Shown: positions 35,434 through 44,668, counted from the stretch's first letter. The stretch is DNA of 64,000 bases from JBKHJZ01 sp046537875 (GCA_046537875.1 JBKHJZ010000001.1:1-64000); one strand, 5' to 3'. Made by a program: numbers and translations. The notes: generated from the letters alone by a model not told the origin.

Positions 35434-36972
35434 ATGCGAAGAATGCTTCCGATGTCGGCGTCGCACCCGCTGCTGCACCACGGCCTGGCGCGGGCGGCGG
35501 CGCGCCGGGGTGACCACGTCGCCCTCCGCGCGGGCGACCGTGCCTGGTCCTTCGCCGAGCTGGACCGGTGCGCCCGTGGCTTCGCCAGGGTGCTCGCCGG
35601 GCGGGGCATCGGCCCGGGGCGGCGCGTGGCGGTGATGATGTCGAACCGGCCTGAGCTCGTCGTGGCGGTGCACGCCGTGAGCCGGGTCGGCGCAGCCGCC
35701 GTCCTGCTGAGCCCGGCGTGGAAGGAACGGGAGGTCGGGCACGCCCTCGACCTCACCGAGCCCGTCCACGCGGTCGCCGACGGCGACGCCACCTCGATGC
35801 TCGCGACGCGGCTCGGCCACGACGGCGTCACCGACGTCGACTCGCCGCCGTTGCTCGAGCGGGCGGCGTCGACCGCCGACGAGCCCGAGCCACCGGTCGA
35901 CGACACGGCCGAGGCGGTGCTCGTCTTCAGCTCCGGCACCACCGGCATGCCGAAGGCCGTGCGCCACACCCACCGCTCGCTCGGCCACGCCACCGACCAC
36001 TGGGTGGCGTCGCTCGGCCTCGGCCCCGACGACCGCTTCCAGGTGGCGACGCCGCCGTCCCACATCCTCGGGCTGCTCAACCTCCTCGCCGCGGCGTCGG
36101 CCGGCGCCACCGTCCGGCTGCACGCCCGGTTCGACCTCGACGAGGTGCTGCGCTGCATCGGTTCCGACCGGCTCACCCTCGAGATGGCGGTGGCGCCCAT
36201 CGCCCTGGCGATGGCGAACCACCCCGACCTCGAGCGCCACGACCTCTCGTCGCTGCGGTACATCATGTGGGGGGCCACCCCGGTCACGCCGCAGGTCGCC
36301 GAGCGCGTCACCGAGCGGACCGGCGTGCGCTGGCTGCCGGCCTACGGCGCGAGCGAGCTGCCCGTCATCGCCTGCAACCCCGTCGACCGGCCCGGCGACT
36401 GGCGGCTGGACTCCGCCGGCCTCCCCCCGGCCGGCGTCGAGCTGCGCGTGGTCGACCTCGACACCGGCGCCGCGCTCGCGCCGGGCGAGGTCGGCGAGAT
36501 CCAGGTGCGCAGCGCCTCGGCCATGGCCGGCTACCTGCCCGACGACGCCACCGCCGCCGCCTTCGACGACGGCTGGTTCCGGACCGGCGACGTCGGCTGG
36601 CTCGAGCCGGCGGGCTGGGTGCACCTCACCGACCGGTCGAAGGAGATGATCAAGGTCAAGGGCTTCCAGGTCGCCCCCGCCGAGATCGAGTCCGTGCTGC
36701 ACGGTCACCCGGCCGTGCTCGACTGCGCCGTGTTCGGCGTCCCCGACGACGCGGCGGGCGAGGTGCCGGTCGCCGCGGTGCGGCTCGATCCCGGGCGGCC
36801 GGTGGCGGACGGTGAGCTCGCGCAGCTGGTCGCCGACTCCCTGGCCACCTACAAGCGCCTGTCTCGCGTGATCGTCGTCGACCGCATCCCGCGGCTGCCG
36901 TCCGGCAAGGTGCTGCGGCGGGAGCTGCGCGCGGCGTGGACGCCGCTCGCCGGGGTGGAGGGAGACCGCTGA
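35434..36972 (+). CDS. AMP-dependent acyl-CoA synthetase
   Basis: About 512 residues. It has the ANL motifs FSSGTTGMPKA, LPAYGASELPVIACNP, FRTGDVGWLEPAGWVHLTDR and the C-terminal PSGKVLRRELR. It makes an acyl-CoA from a free acid, probably feeding the ACAD pair immediately downstream. Three in-frame ATGs (35434, 35443, 35452) are all possible and none has a normally spaced ribosome-binding site, so the start is uncertain by up to six codons. The stop overlaps the next ATG (TGATG). It is divergent from a TetR gene, the probable regulator. Confidence 0.9.
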   Translation: MRRMLPMSASHPLLHHGLARAAARRGDHVALRAGDRAWSFAELDRCARGFARVLAGRGIGPGRRVAVMMSNRPELVVAVHAVSRVGAAAVLLSPAWKEREVGHALDLTEPVHAVADGDATSMLATRLGHDGVTDVDSPPLLERAASTADEPEPPVDDTAEAVLVFSSGTTGMPKAVRHTHRSLGHATDHWVASLGLGPDDRFQVATPPSHILGLLNLLAAASAGATVRLHARFDLDEVLRCIGSDRLTLEMAVAPIALAMANHPDLERHDLSSLRYIMWGATPVTPQVAERVTERTGVRWLPAYGASELPVIACNPVDRPGDWRLDSAGLPPAGVELRVVDLDTGAALAPGEVGEIQVRSASAMAGYLPDDATAAAFDDGWFRTGDVGWLEPAGWVHLTDRSKEMIKVKGFQVAPAEIESVLHGHPAVLDCAVFGVPDDAAGEVPVAAVRLDPGRPVADGELAQLVADSLATYKRLSRVIVVDRIPRLPSGKVLRRELRAAWTPLAGVEGDR

Positions 36973-37985
36973 TGGACGTCCGCCACTCACCCGAGCAGGT
37001 CGCGCTGGGAGACTCGGTGCGGCGGGTCGTCGAGCGCCTGGGTCCCGCGTCGGTCGGCCAGCTCGACGACGGCGAGCGGGCGGCCAAGCTCGACGCCGCG
37101 GTCGGGGACGCTGGTTGGCGCGAGCTGCGGAACCCCGTGGACGCCACCGGCGCTCCGTGGGCGTCCGCCGTGGAGGTGGCGATCGTGGCCGAGGCGTTGG
37201 CCCGGGGTCGCGCCGACGCCGCCTTCCTCGGTCCCGTCCTCGCCGCCGATCTGCGCCGGCTCGCCGGTGTGCCCGATGCGCTCGGGCCCGAGACCGTGGC
37301 GCTCGCCGCCGGCCTGGCCGCCCTCGCGGTCGTCGGCGACGACGCCGTCGCCCTCGATGCGTTCGGCGAGGGATCGGCGCTGCTGCTCGTGCCGGCCCCG
37401 GATGGCTGGTCGCTCGGCGCGGTGCCCGTCGCGGGTCGGGGGGACGGCGTCGACCTCACCCGGCCGACGGCGCCGGTGCCGGTCGGTGCCGCGCGGGGCG
37501 TGGAGGGGGCGGGCGTCCTGGGCCCGACCGAGCTCGACCGCTGGACGGCCCTGGCCCTCGCCGTGACGGCTGCGGACCTGGTCGGCACGATGGCCGGGGC
37601 CGTCGCGCTCGCCGTCGACCACGCCGCCCAGCGGCACCAGTTCAGCCGGGCCATCGGCTCCTTCCAGGCGGTGCAGCACCTCCTCGCGGACGCCGTGGTC
37701 CACACCGAGGGATCACGCAGCGCGGCACTGCACGCAGCCTGGGCGGTCGACGCCCTCCCGCCGGCCGAGGCGCTCGCCGCCGCCGCGCGGGCGAAGGCCT
37801 ACGCCGCCCGTGCCGCGCGGACCGTGTGCGAGACCGCCATCCAGGTGCACGGCGGGATCGGCAACACCTGGGACTGCCTGGCGCACGTGCACCTGCGCCG
37901 GGCGCTGCTCTCCACCGACATCCTCGGCGGCGTCGGACCCAACCTGGCCCGGGTGCTCGCTCACGCCGGCGTCGGGGGTGGGTGA
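36972..37985 (+). CDS. Acyl-CoA dehydrogenase, short partner subunit
   Basis: A 337-residue ACAD-family protein with a compressed N-terminal and beta domain and normal C-terminal helices (HQFSRAIGSFQAVQHLLADAVVHTEG, IQVHGGIGNTWDCLAHVHLRRA). The GGTxEIQ loop is missing (DILGGVGPNLARVL). As with the gene at 24454, this is the profile of a partner subunit in a heteromeric ACAD. Both ends overlap neighbours by TGATG, so ligase, short ACAD and long ACAD are translationally coupled. Confidence 0.88.
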   Translation: MDVRHSPEQVALGDSVRRVVERLGPASVGQLDDGERAAKLDAAVGDAGWRELRNPVDATGAPWASAVEVAIVAEALARGRADAAFLGPVLAADLRRLAGVPDALGPETVALAAGLAALAVVGDDAVALDAFGEGSALLLVPAPDGWSLGAVPVAGRGDGVDLTRPTAPVPVGAARGVEGAGVLGPTELDRWTALALAVTAADLVGTMAGAVALAVDHAAQRHQFSRAIGSFQAVQHLLADAVVHTEGSRSAALHAAWAVDALPPAEALAAAARAKAYAARAARTVCETAIQVHGGIGNTWDCLAHVHLRRALLSTDILGGVGPNLARVLAHAGVGGG

Positions 37986-39115
37986 TGGACTTCGCGGACT
38001 CCCCCGAGGAGGCCGCCTTCCGCTCGCGCCTGCGCCGGTGGCTCGCCGGGCACACCCCGAAGCTCGGCGCCTCGTCGACCAGCGACGAGTACTGGGAGGC
38101 CCAGCCCCGCTGGCACCGGTCGCTCTACCGGGCCGGCTGGTTCGGGCTGTCGTGGCCGGAGGAGTACGGGGGCCACGGCCTGCCGAGCGTCTACGACGTC
38201 ATCCTCGACGACGAGCTGGCCAACGCCGGCGCACCGCCGCGGCCCAGCCTCGGCTACCTCGTGCAGGGCATCCTCCACCACGGGTCCGACGAGGTGAAGC
38301 GGCGGTTCCTGCCGGGGCTGATCAGCGGAGACGACCGGTGGTGCCAGGGCTTCAGCGAGCCCGACGCCGGCTCCGACCTCGCGTCCCTGCGCACGCGTGC
38401 CGAGCCCGACGGAGACGACTACGTCGTCACCGGCCACAAGGTCTGGACCAGCTACTCCGACCTCGCCGACTGGTGCCTCCTGCTGGCCCGCACCGACCCC
38501 GACGTGCCGAAGCACAAGGGCCTCTCCGCGTTCGCCATCCGCATGGACCAGGCGGGCGTCGAGCAACGGCCGCTGACGATGATCAACGGCGTCACCCGGG
38601 AGTTCGGCGAGGTGATCTTCGACGGCGCCCGGGTCCCGGCCGGGAACATGATCGGCGCGCCCGGCGAGGGCTGGCCGCTGGCCATGACCATCGTCAGCCA
38701 CGAGCGCGAACCGCACGAGCTCGGCTTCGCCAGCCGCTACCGCAAGACCGTCGGCGAGCTCACGACCCTCGTGCGCCGGCACCCGGAGCGCTACGGGGAC
38801 GAGGAGCGACGCGAGCTCGCCTGGGCGATCGTCGAGGCCGACATGCTCCAGCGCCACGTCAGCCGGCGCCTGTCCGACCGCCTCGGGGGTGTGGCGCACG
38901 GCCCCGAGGGGTCGATCGACAAGCTGCTGATGACGTGGGTCGAGCAGGCGGTGGGCCACGCCGCGCTGGCCGTCGGCGGGTGCGCGCACGAGGGCGGGGA
39001 CGACGCCCACCTGCGCACCTACCTCTACAGCCGGGCCCAGAGCGTGATGGGCGGCACCTCGCAGATCCAGCGGAACCTCGTGGCCCGGCGCATCCTCCGG
39101 TTGCCGGACGCGTGA
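37985..39115 (+). CDS. Acyl-CoA dehydrogenase
   Basis: A 376-residue ACAD, the full-length partner of the preceding gene: LSWPEEYGGHGLPSVYDVIL, CQGFSEPDAGSDLASLRTRA, GHKVWTSYSDLADW, and C-terminal SVMGGTSQIQRNLVARRILRLP. MGGTSQIQ keeps the flavin-binding loop but has Gln where many family members have the catalytic Glu. A 153-bp gap follows, containing a short hairpin (GCCCAC-GAA-GTGGGC at 39166-39180) but no gene, so a new transcript may start at the next ACAD. Confidence 0.92.
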   Translation: MDFADSPEEAAFRSRLRRWLAGHTPKLGASSTSDEYWEAQPRWHRSLYRAGWFGLSWPEEYGGHGLPSVYDVILDDELANAGAPPRPSLGYLVQGILHHGSDEVKRRFLPGLISGDDRWCQGFSEPDAGSDLASLRTRAEPDGDDYVVTGHKVWTSYSDLADWCLLLARTDPDVPKHKGLSAFAIRMDQAGVEQRPLTMINGVTREFGEVIFDGARVPAGNMIGAPGEGWPLAMTIVSHEREPHELGFASRYRKTVGELTTLVRRHPERYGDEERRELAWAIVEADMLQRHVSRRLSDRLGGVAHGPEGSIDKLLMTWVEQAVGHAALAVGGCAHEGGDDAHLRTYLYSRAQSVMGGTSQIQRNLVARRILRLPDA

Positions 39116-39268
39116 TGCCCGGCGACATCCGCGTCCTCTGCCGCCCGGTGGTGTCGGCCCGGTGCGCCCACGAAGTGGGCCGTGACGTCGTCCACGTCGA
39201 CCAGACTCTGACAGCGGCGCCCGGGCCGACCGGCGCGCCGGGGCCGACACGAGAGGGGAGGGGGTCCG

Positions 39269-40570
39269 GTGTCGTGGGACTTCGAGACCGATCCTGAGTA
39301 CCAGGCCAGGCTGGACTGGGCCGACCGGTTCGTGCGCGAGGAGGTCGAGCCGCTCGACCACCTCTTCCCGCACCAGCAGTTCGTCCCCCTCGACGGCGCC
39401 CGCCGCACGATCGTCGACCCGCTCAAGGACGAGGTCCGCCGCCAGGGCCTCTGGGCCACCCACCTCGGCCCCGAACTGGGAGGCCAGGGGTTCGGCCAGC
39501 TCAAGCTGGCGCTGCTGAACGAGATCCTCGGCCGGTCGTCGTGGGCGCCGGTCGTCTTCGGGACCCAGGCGCCCGACACCGGCAACGCCGAGATCCTCGC
39601 CCACTACGGCACCCCGGAGCAGAAGGACCGCTACCTGCAGCCGCTGCTCGACGGCGAGTGCTTCTCGACCTTCTCGATGACCGAGCCCCACGCCGGCGCC
39701 GACCCGACCATGTTCCGGACCCGGGCGGTGAGGGACGGCGACGAGTGGGTCATCAACGGCGACAAGTACTTCTCGTCGAACGCGCGCACCGCCTCGTTCC
39801 TCATCGTCATGGCGGTCACCGACCCCGACGTCAGCCCGTACACGGGCATGTCGATGTTCCTGGTCCCCACCGACACGCCGGGCATCGAGATCGAGCGCAA
39901 CGTCGGGCTGTTCGGCGAGCCGATCGGCGAGGGCTCGCACGCGCTCATCCACTACCGCGACGTCCGCGTGCCCGACTCGGCGATGCTCGGCGGGGAGGGG
40001 CAGGCGTTCGCCGTCGCCCAGACCCGCCTGGGCGGCGGGCGCATCCACCACGCCATGCGCACCGTCGGCCTCGCCCGCCAGGCGCTCGACATGATGTGCG
40101 AGCGGGCCCTCAGCCGCGAGACCCAGGGCAGCCTGCTCGCCGACAAGCAGTTCGTGCAGGGCTACATCGCCGACTCGTGGGCCCAGCTCGAGCAGTTCCG
40201 CCTGCTCGTGCTGCGCACGGCGTGGCGCATCGACACGTTCAACGACTACCGGAAGGTCCGCAAGGACATCGCCGCCGTGAAGGTCGTCATGCCCACGGTG
40301 CTGCACGACATCGCCTGGCGGGCGATGCAGGTGCACGGGGCGCTCGGCACCACGAACGAGATGCCGTTCTTCGGCATGATCCTCGGCGCCGGGGTCATGG
40401 GCCTGGCCGACGGGCCCACCGAGGTCCACAAGGTCACGGTTGCCCGCCAGGTGCTGCGGGACCACCGGCCGGCCGAGGGCATGTGGCCCACCGGGTGGAT
40501 CCCGGGGAAGATCGAGGCCGCCCGGGAGAAGTACGCCGCGCTGCTCGAGCTCGAGGAGGGGAACCTGTGA
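39269..40570 (+). CDS. Acyl-CoA dehydrogenase, ACAD10/11-like
   Basis: A 433-residue ACAD of the longer ACAD10/11-like group: YQARLDWADRFVREEVEPLD, FSMTEPHAGADPTMFRTRA, NGDKYFSSNARTASF, and the distinctive AMQVHGALGTTNEMPFFGM followed by LADGPTEVHKVTVARQVLRDH. GAGGGGAGGGGG precedes the GTG start. It overlaps the next gene, an APH-type kinase, by GTGA. In animals the equivalent ACAD and APH-like kinase domains are fused and together remove a 4-hydroxyl group from acyl-CoAs by phosphorylation and elimination. A similar job here is inferred from the gene pairing. Confidence 0.9.
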   Translation: MSWDFETDPEYQARLDWADRFVREEVEPLDHLFPHQQFVPLDGARRTIVDPLKDEVRRQGLWATHLGPELGGQGFGQLKLALLNEILGRSSWAPVVFGTQAPDTGNAEILAHYGTPEQKDRYLQPLLDGECFSTFSMTEPHAGADPTMFRTRAVRDGDEWVINGDKYFSSNARTASFLIVMAVTDPDVSPYTGMSMFLVPTDTPGIEIERNVGLFGEPIGEGSHALIHYRDVRVPDSAMLGGEGQAFAVAQTRLGGGRIHHAMRTVGLARQALDMMCERALSRETQGSLLADKQFVQGYIADSWAQLEQFRLLVLRTAWRIDTFNDYRKVRKDIAAVKVVMPTVLHDIAWRAMQVHGALGTTNEMPFFGMILGAGVMGLADGPTEVHKVTVARQVLRDHRPAEGMWPTGWIPGKIEAAREKYAALLELEEGNL

Positions 40571-41667
40571 CCGCGCCCGCCGCCGGATCCGACGCCGGAC
40601 CCACCACCGGCGTGCCCGCCCTCGACGCCGGCCGGACCGGGCGCCTCGCCGCGTGGATGGACGCCGCTGGCCTGCCCGGCACGGGTGCGCCGCTCGAGTC
40701 GCGTTTCATCTCCGGGGGGAGCCAGAACGAGATCTACGAGCTGCGCCGGGGCGACCTGCGCTGCGCGATGCGCATCCCGCCGGCCACCGCGCCGGCCCCG
40801 CGCGACGACGGCATCGTGCGCGAGTGGCGGATCATCGAGGCCCTCGGGGGCACCGACGTCCCCCACACCCACGCCGTCGCGCTGTGCACCGACCGGTCGG
40901 TGCTCGGGCGCACCTTCTACCTGATGGGCTTCGTCGACGGGTGGTCGCCGATGGACCTCGAGCCCGGCCCGGACGGGCGCCGCTGGCCCGAGCCGTTCCA
41001 CAGCGACCCGGCCGCCCGGCGCGGCCTCGCCTTCGAGCTGGTCGAGGGCATCGCCCGCCTGGGCAACGTCGACTGGCGCGCCCGCGGGCTCGACGACCTC
41101 GGGCGCCCCGACGGCTTCCACGACCGCCAGGTCGACCGCTGGACCGCCTTCCTCGACCGCATCAAGGGCCGCGAGCTGCCCGGCTTCGACGAGGCCGCGG
41201 CCTGGCTGCGAACCCACCGCCCGCTCGACTACGTGCCCGGGATCATGCACGGCGACTACCAGTTCGCCAACGTCATGTTCGAGCACGGCGCACCCGCCCG
41301 CCTCGCTGCGATCGTCGACTGGGAGATGGGCACCGTCGGCGACCCGAAGCTCGACCTGGGCTGGGTGGTGCACTCGTGGCCGGAGGAGACCGACACCGGT
41401 GACGGCTCGGTCGGCGGCTACGTCGACATGACGCACATGCCGAGCCGGTCCGACGTGCTGGCCCGCTACGCCGAGGTGTCGGGCCGGCAGGTCGACGACA
41501 TCGACTACTACTGCGTGCTCGCCAAGTGGAAGCTGGCGGTGGTGCTCGAGCAGGGCTACCAGCGGGCCACCGACGACACGCCGGCGCTCCAGGCCTTCGG
41601 GCCGATCGTGCTCGACCTCATGCGGGAGGCCGCCGAGCTGGCCGAGACCACCACCTACGGCTCGTGA
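40567..41667 (+). CDS. Phosphotransferase (APH/choline-kinase-like) family protein
   Basis: A 366-residue kinase-fold protein: FISGGSQNEIYELRRGDLR for the nucleotide loop, the catalytic loop GIMHGDYQFANVMF and the metal-binding IVDWEMGTVGDPKLDLGW. This is the family often labelled aminoglycoside phosphotransferase, but in this setting it corresponds to the N-terminal kinase domain of ACAD10/11, which phosphorylates 4-hydroxyacyl-CoA. The GTG start overlaps the ACAD stop, so the two are co-translated. Antibiotic resistance is not suggested. Confidence 0.9.
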   Translation: MTAPAAGSDAGPTTGVPALDAGRTGRLAAWMDAAGLPGTGAPLESRFISGGSQNEIYELRRGDLRCAMRIPPATAPAPRDDGIVREWRIIEALGGTDVPHTHAVALCTDRSVLGRTFYLMGFVDGWSPMDLEPGPDGRRWPEPFHSDPAARRGLAFELVEGIARLGNVDWRARGLDDLGRPDGFHDRQVDRWTAFLDRIKGRELPGFDEAAAWLRTHRPLDYVPGIMHGDYQFANVMFEHGAPARLAAIVDWEMGTVGDPKLDLGWVVHSWPEETDTGDGSVGGYVDMTHMPSRSDVLARYAEVSGRQVDDIDYYCVLAKWKLAVVLEQGYQRATDDTPALQAFGPIVLDLMREAAELAETTTYGS

Positions 41668-41792
41668 GCGGCGACTCCCTCCTCGTCGAGGAGCGCCGGG
41701 GCCGGATCGTGGCCGTGTCCGGGAGCCGGGACGCCGTCGAGGGCGCCACCGCCTACGTGGAGAAGCGCGACCCGGTGTGGCAGGCCCGCTGA
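41664..41792 (+). pseudogene. Internally deleted enoyl-CoA hydratase remnant (42 codons)
   Basis: A 42-codon frame whose first part, DSLLVEERRGRIVAVSG, reads like the N-terminal strand of a crotonase and whose last part, SRDAVEGATAYVEKRDPVWQAR, reads like the C-terminal tail (typically ..EGxxAFxEKRxPxWxGR). The 200 or so residues normally between them are missing, and the join is in frame. It keeps a GTGA overlap with the kinase gene and stops 1 nt before the next start, so the operon spacing has survived. It is either a deletion scar or, less likely, a retained micro-protein. Confidence 0.7.
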
Positions 41793-41793
41793 C

Positions 41794-42780
41794 GTGCGCG
41801 CCGCCGTCTGCCCCGAGCTCGGTCCGCCCGAGGTCGTGCGCATCGAGGACCTGCCGTCGCCCGAGGTCGGCGACGGGCAGGTGCGGGTCGGCGTCGAGGT
41901 CGCCGCCCTGAACTTCCCGGACGTGCTCCTCGTCGCCGGGACGTACCAGATCCCGGCGGACCCGCCCTTCGTGCCGGGCAGCGAGCTGGCCGGCACCGTC
42001 CTCGAGGTCGGGGCCGGCGTCGGCCACGTCGCGGTCGGTGACCCGGTCGTCGGCACGGGGCTGGTCGGCGCCTTCGCCGAGGAGGTCGTGCTGGCTGCCC
42101 ATGCCGTGCAGCGCCGGCCGCCGGGCGTCGACGCCGACGTCGGCGCCGCGTCGGGCGTCACCTACCGGACGGCGTGCCACGTCCTGCGCTCGGTCGCCCG
42201 CCTGGCCCCCGGCGACCAGCTGGTGGTGCTCGGCGCGGGTGGCGGCGTCGGCTCCGCGGCCGTGCAGCTGGGGGCCCAGATGGGCGCCACGGTCACGGCC
42301 GTGGCCTCGTCGCCGGCGAAGCTCGACGTGGCGCGGCACCTCGGGGCGACGCACCTGGTCGAGCACCGCACGGTCGACCTCCGCCGGGCGCTGCGCGACC
42401 TGTTGCCCGACGGTGCCGATGTCGTGGTCGATCCGGTGGGCGGGGCCCTGTCGGAGCCGGCGCTGCGCTCGCTGCGCTGGGGCGGCCGGTTCGTGACGGT
42501 CGGGTTCGCCTCCGGGGAGATCCCCCGCATCCCGCTGAACCTCGTGCTGCTCAAGGGCGTCCAGGTTCTCGGGTTCCAGTTCGTCGATTTCGCCACCCAC
42601 GCGCCCGACGACCTCGCCCGCAACGAGGCGGAGCTGGCCGAGCTGCTCGCCTCCGGCGCGGTCCGTCCCCACATCGGGGCGACCTACCCGCTCGAGCGCA
42701 CCGCCGAGGCGCTCCGCCTCGTGGCCGACGGGCAGGCGGTCGGCAAGGTCCTGATCCGGGTCGCGGAGGGGGAGCGATGA
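41794..42780 (+). CDS. NADPH:quinone oxidoreductase-type zinc-independent reductase (MDR family)
   Basis: A 328-residue medium-chain reductase: GroES-like N-domain (LPSPEVGDGQVRVGVEVAALNFPDVLLVAG), then a Rossmann domain with VVLGAGGGVGSAAVQLGAQMGA, and C-terminal YPLERTAEALRLVADGQAVGKVLIR. The catalytic zinc ligands of alcohol dehydrogenases are lacking, so it probably reduces an enone, quinone or 2-enoyl-CoA with NADPH. The GTG at 41794 follows the collapsed crotonase with 1 nt between, and its stop overlaps the following SDR (ATGA). Confidence 0.92.
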   Translation: MRAAVCPELGPPEVVRIEDLPSPEVGDGQVRVGVEVAALNFPDVLLVAGTYQIPADPPFVPGSELAGTVLEVGAGVGHVAVGDPVVGTGLVGAFAEEVVLAAHAVQRRPPGVDADVGAASGVTYRTACHVLRSVARLAPGDQLVVLGAGGGVGSAAVQLGAQMGATVTAVASSPAKLDVARHLGATHLVEHRTVDLRRALRDLLPDGADVVVDPVGGALSEPALRSLRWGGRFVTVGFASGEIPRIPLNLVLLKGVQVLGFQFVDFATHAPDDLARNEAELAELLASGAVRPHIGATYPLERTAEALRLVADGQAVGKVLIRVAEGER

Positions 42781-43547
42781 CCAGCCCGGCCGAGCGGTTC
42801 GACCTCACGGGGAAGGTGGCGGTCGTCACGGGCGGCAGCCGCGGCATCGGCCGGGCGGTGGCCGAGGGGCTGGCCGCCGCCGGGGCCGACGTCGTCGTCG
42901 CCAGCCGGAAGCTCGACGCATGCGAGCGGGCCGCCGCCGAGATCGCGGCGACCACCGGTCGCCGCGCCGTCCCGGTCGCCTTCCACGCCGGGCGCTGGGA
43001 GGACTGCGACCGCCTCGCCGAGGCGGTGTACGCCGAGCTCGGGCGGTGCGACGTGCTGGTGAACAACGCCGGGATGTCGCCGCCCTACGAGAGCCTCGCC
43101 GACGTGACGCCGGAGCTGTACGACAAGGTCCACGCCGTGAACGCCCGGGGCCCGTTCCGGCTCGGCGTGCTGCTCGGCGCGCGGATGGCCGAGGCCGACG
43201 GCGGCTCGATCATCAACGTCAGCACCGCCGGGTCGCTGCGGCCCGGCGTCGGCGAGCTGCCCTACGCCATGGCCAAGGCCGGGCTCAACGCCCTCACGCT
43301 CGGCCTGGCGGGTGCGTGGGCGCCGAAGGTGCGGGCCAACCTCGTGCTGCCCGGCGCCTTCGACACCGACATCACCGACGCCTGGGGCCCGGACGTGAAG
43401 CGCCGGGCCGGCGCCATGAACCCGATGGGCCGCATCGGGCAGCCGGGGGACATGGTGGGCGTGTGCCTGTTCCTGGCCAGCGATGCGTCGGCCTACGTCA
43501 ACGGCGCGCAGATCCTCGTCGACGGTGGCCTGTACCGGACGCTGTGA
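42777..43547 (+). CDS. Short-chain dehydrogenase/reductase
   Basis: A 256-residue SDR: VVTGGSRGIGRAVAEGLAAAG, VNNAGMSPPYESL, INVSTAGS, YAMAKAGLNALT and YVNGAQILVDGGLYRTL. GGAG in GGGGGAGCG precedes the ATG that overlaps the reductase stop. It is the penultimate gene of the ACAD10/11-like operon. It could act as the hydroxyacyl-CoA dehydrogenase of the pathway; nothing in the sequence fixes the substrate. Confidence 0.9.
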   Translation: MTSPAERFDLTGKVAVVTGGSRGIGRAVAEGLAAAGADVVVASRKLDACERAAAEIAATTGRRAVPVAFHAGRWEDCDRLAEAVYAELGRCDVLVNNAGMSPPYESLADVTPELYDKVHAVNARGPFRLGVLLGARMAEADGGSIINVSTAGSLRPGVGELPYAMAKAGLNALTLGLAGAWAPKVRANLVLPGAFDTDITDAWGPDVKRRAGAMNPMGRIGQPGDMVGVCLFLASDASAYVNGAQILVDGGLYRTL

Positions 43548-43569
43548 CCGACCGCGAACGGAGGGGGAC

Positions 43570-44613
43570 ATGAACGCACCGGCACCGATCCGGGTCGTCC
43601 AGTGGGCGACCGGCAACATCGGGACCCGCTCGCTCCGGGCGGTGATCGAGCACCCGCGCCTCGAGCTGGTCGGCGTGTGGGTGCACAGCCCGGGCAAGGT
43701 CGGCCGGGACGCCGCCGAGCTGTGCGGGCTCGACGCGCCCACCGGCGTGCCGGCCGCCTCCGACATCGACGAGATCGTCGCCCTCGACGCCGATGTCGTC
43801 CTCTACATGCCCCAGGGCTGCGACGTCGACGCCGTCGCCAGGTTGCTCGCGTCGGGCAAGGACGTCGTCACCACCCGCGGGGAGTTCCACCGCCCGGACA
43901 GCCTCGATCCCGACGTGCGGGCGCGCATCGACGCCGCGTGCGAGGCCGGGGGCAGCTCGATCCACAGCACCGGCAGCAGCCCCGGCTTCATCACCGAGGC
44001 GGTGCCGATCGTGCTCACGTCGCTGTCGCGCCGGCTCGACCGGCTCACGATCGAGGAGTACGCCGACATGTCGAGGCGGCCGTCGCCGCAGCTGATGTTC
44101 GACGTCATGGGCTTCGGGAAGCCGCCGGCCGAGCTGAAGCCGGGGCGTGCCCAGCACCTCCTCCACGCGTTCGGGCCGTCGCTCCAGGCGACCACGGAGG
44201 CGCTCGGGCTGTCGCTCGACGGCTTCGACGCCACCGAGCAGGTCGCCACCGCGAACTCGGACGTCGACGTGGCCGCCGGCACCATCCGGGCGGGCACGGT
44301 GGGTGGCATGCGCACCGTGATCACCGGGCTGCGGGGCGGCGAGGAGCTCATCCGGTTCGTCGCCACGTGGTGGTGCACGGACGACCTGGATACCGACTGG
44401 GACGTGCTGCCGACTGGCTGGCGCGTCCGGGTCGCGGGCGACGTCCCGATGGACGTCCGGCTCGTGTTCGACGTTCCCGTCGAGCGCATGGCCGAGCACT
44501 CGCCCGGCTTCACCGCGCACCGGGCCGTGAACGCCGTGCCGGTCGTGCATGCCGCTCCGCCCGGCATCCGCACGACCGCCGACCTGCCCCAGATCATCGC
44601 CCAGCTCGGCTGA
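43570..44613 (+). CDS. Dihydrodipicolinate reductase-like NAD(P)-binding protein
   Basis: A 347-residue protein with a DapB-like Rossmann N-terminus (IRVVQWATGNIGTRSLRAVIEHP, ELVGVWVHSPGKVGRDAAELCG) and a C-terminal domain ending FTAHRAVNAVPVVHAAPPGI. Actinobacterial genomes carry families of these next to lipid and steroid catabolism genes; they are too long and too different in the active site to be lysine-biosynthesis DapB. The likely role is an NAD(P)-dependent reduction of an unknown intermediate. GAGGGGG precedes the ATG at 43570. A paralogue lies on the other strand at 45006. Confidence 0.8.
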   Translation: MNAPAPIRVVQWATGNIGTRSLRAVIEHPRLELVGVWVHSPGKVGRDAAELCGLDAPTGVPAASDIDEIVALDADVVLYMPQGCDVDAVARLLASGKDVVTTRGEFHRPDSLDPDVRARIDAACEAGGSSIHSTGSSPGFITEAVPIVLTSLSRRLDRLTIEEYADMSRRPSPQLMFDVMGFGKPPAELKPGRAQHLLHAFGPSLQATTEALGLSLDGFDATEQVATANSDVDVAAGTIRAGTVGGMRTVITGLRGGEELIRFVATWWCTDDLDTDWDVLPTGWRVRVAGDVPMDVRLVFDVPVERMAEHSPGFTAHRAVNAVPVVHAAPPGIRTTADLPQIIAQLG

Positions 44614-44668
44614 GAGGCCGAGCGGTCACGGGGCTCGGCCCGGCCGGCAGCGACCCGACGTCCGGCGG

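Noticed and set aside
39166..39180. Hairpin GCCCAC-GAA-GTGGGC as terminator of the ligase-ACAD operon
   Set aside because: The stem is only 6 bp with no U-tract, and the following ACAD could be co-transcribed; too weak to annotate separately.
40567..41667. Aminoglycoside resistance gene
   Set aside because: The APH fold is shared with many kinases; overlap with an ACAD10/11-like gene makes a lipid role far more likely.
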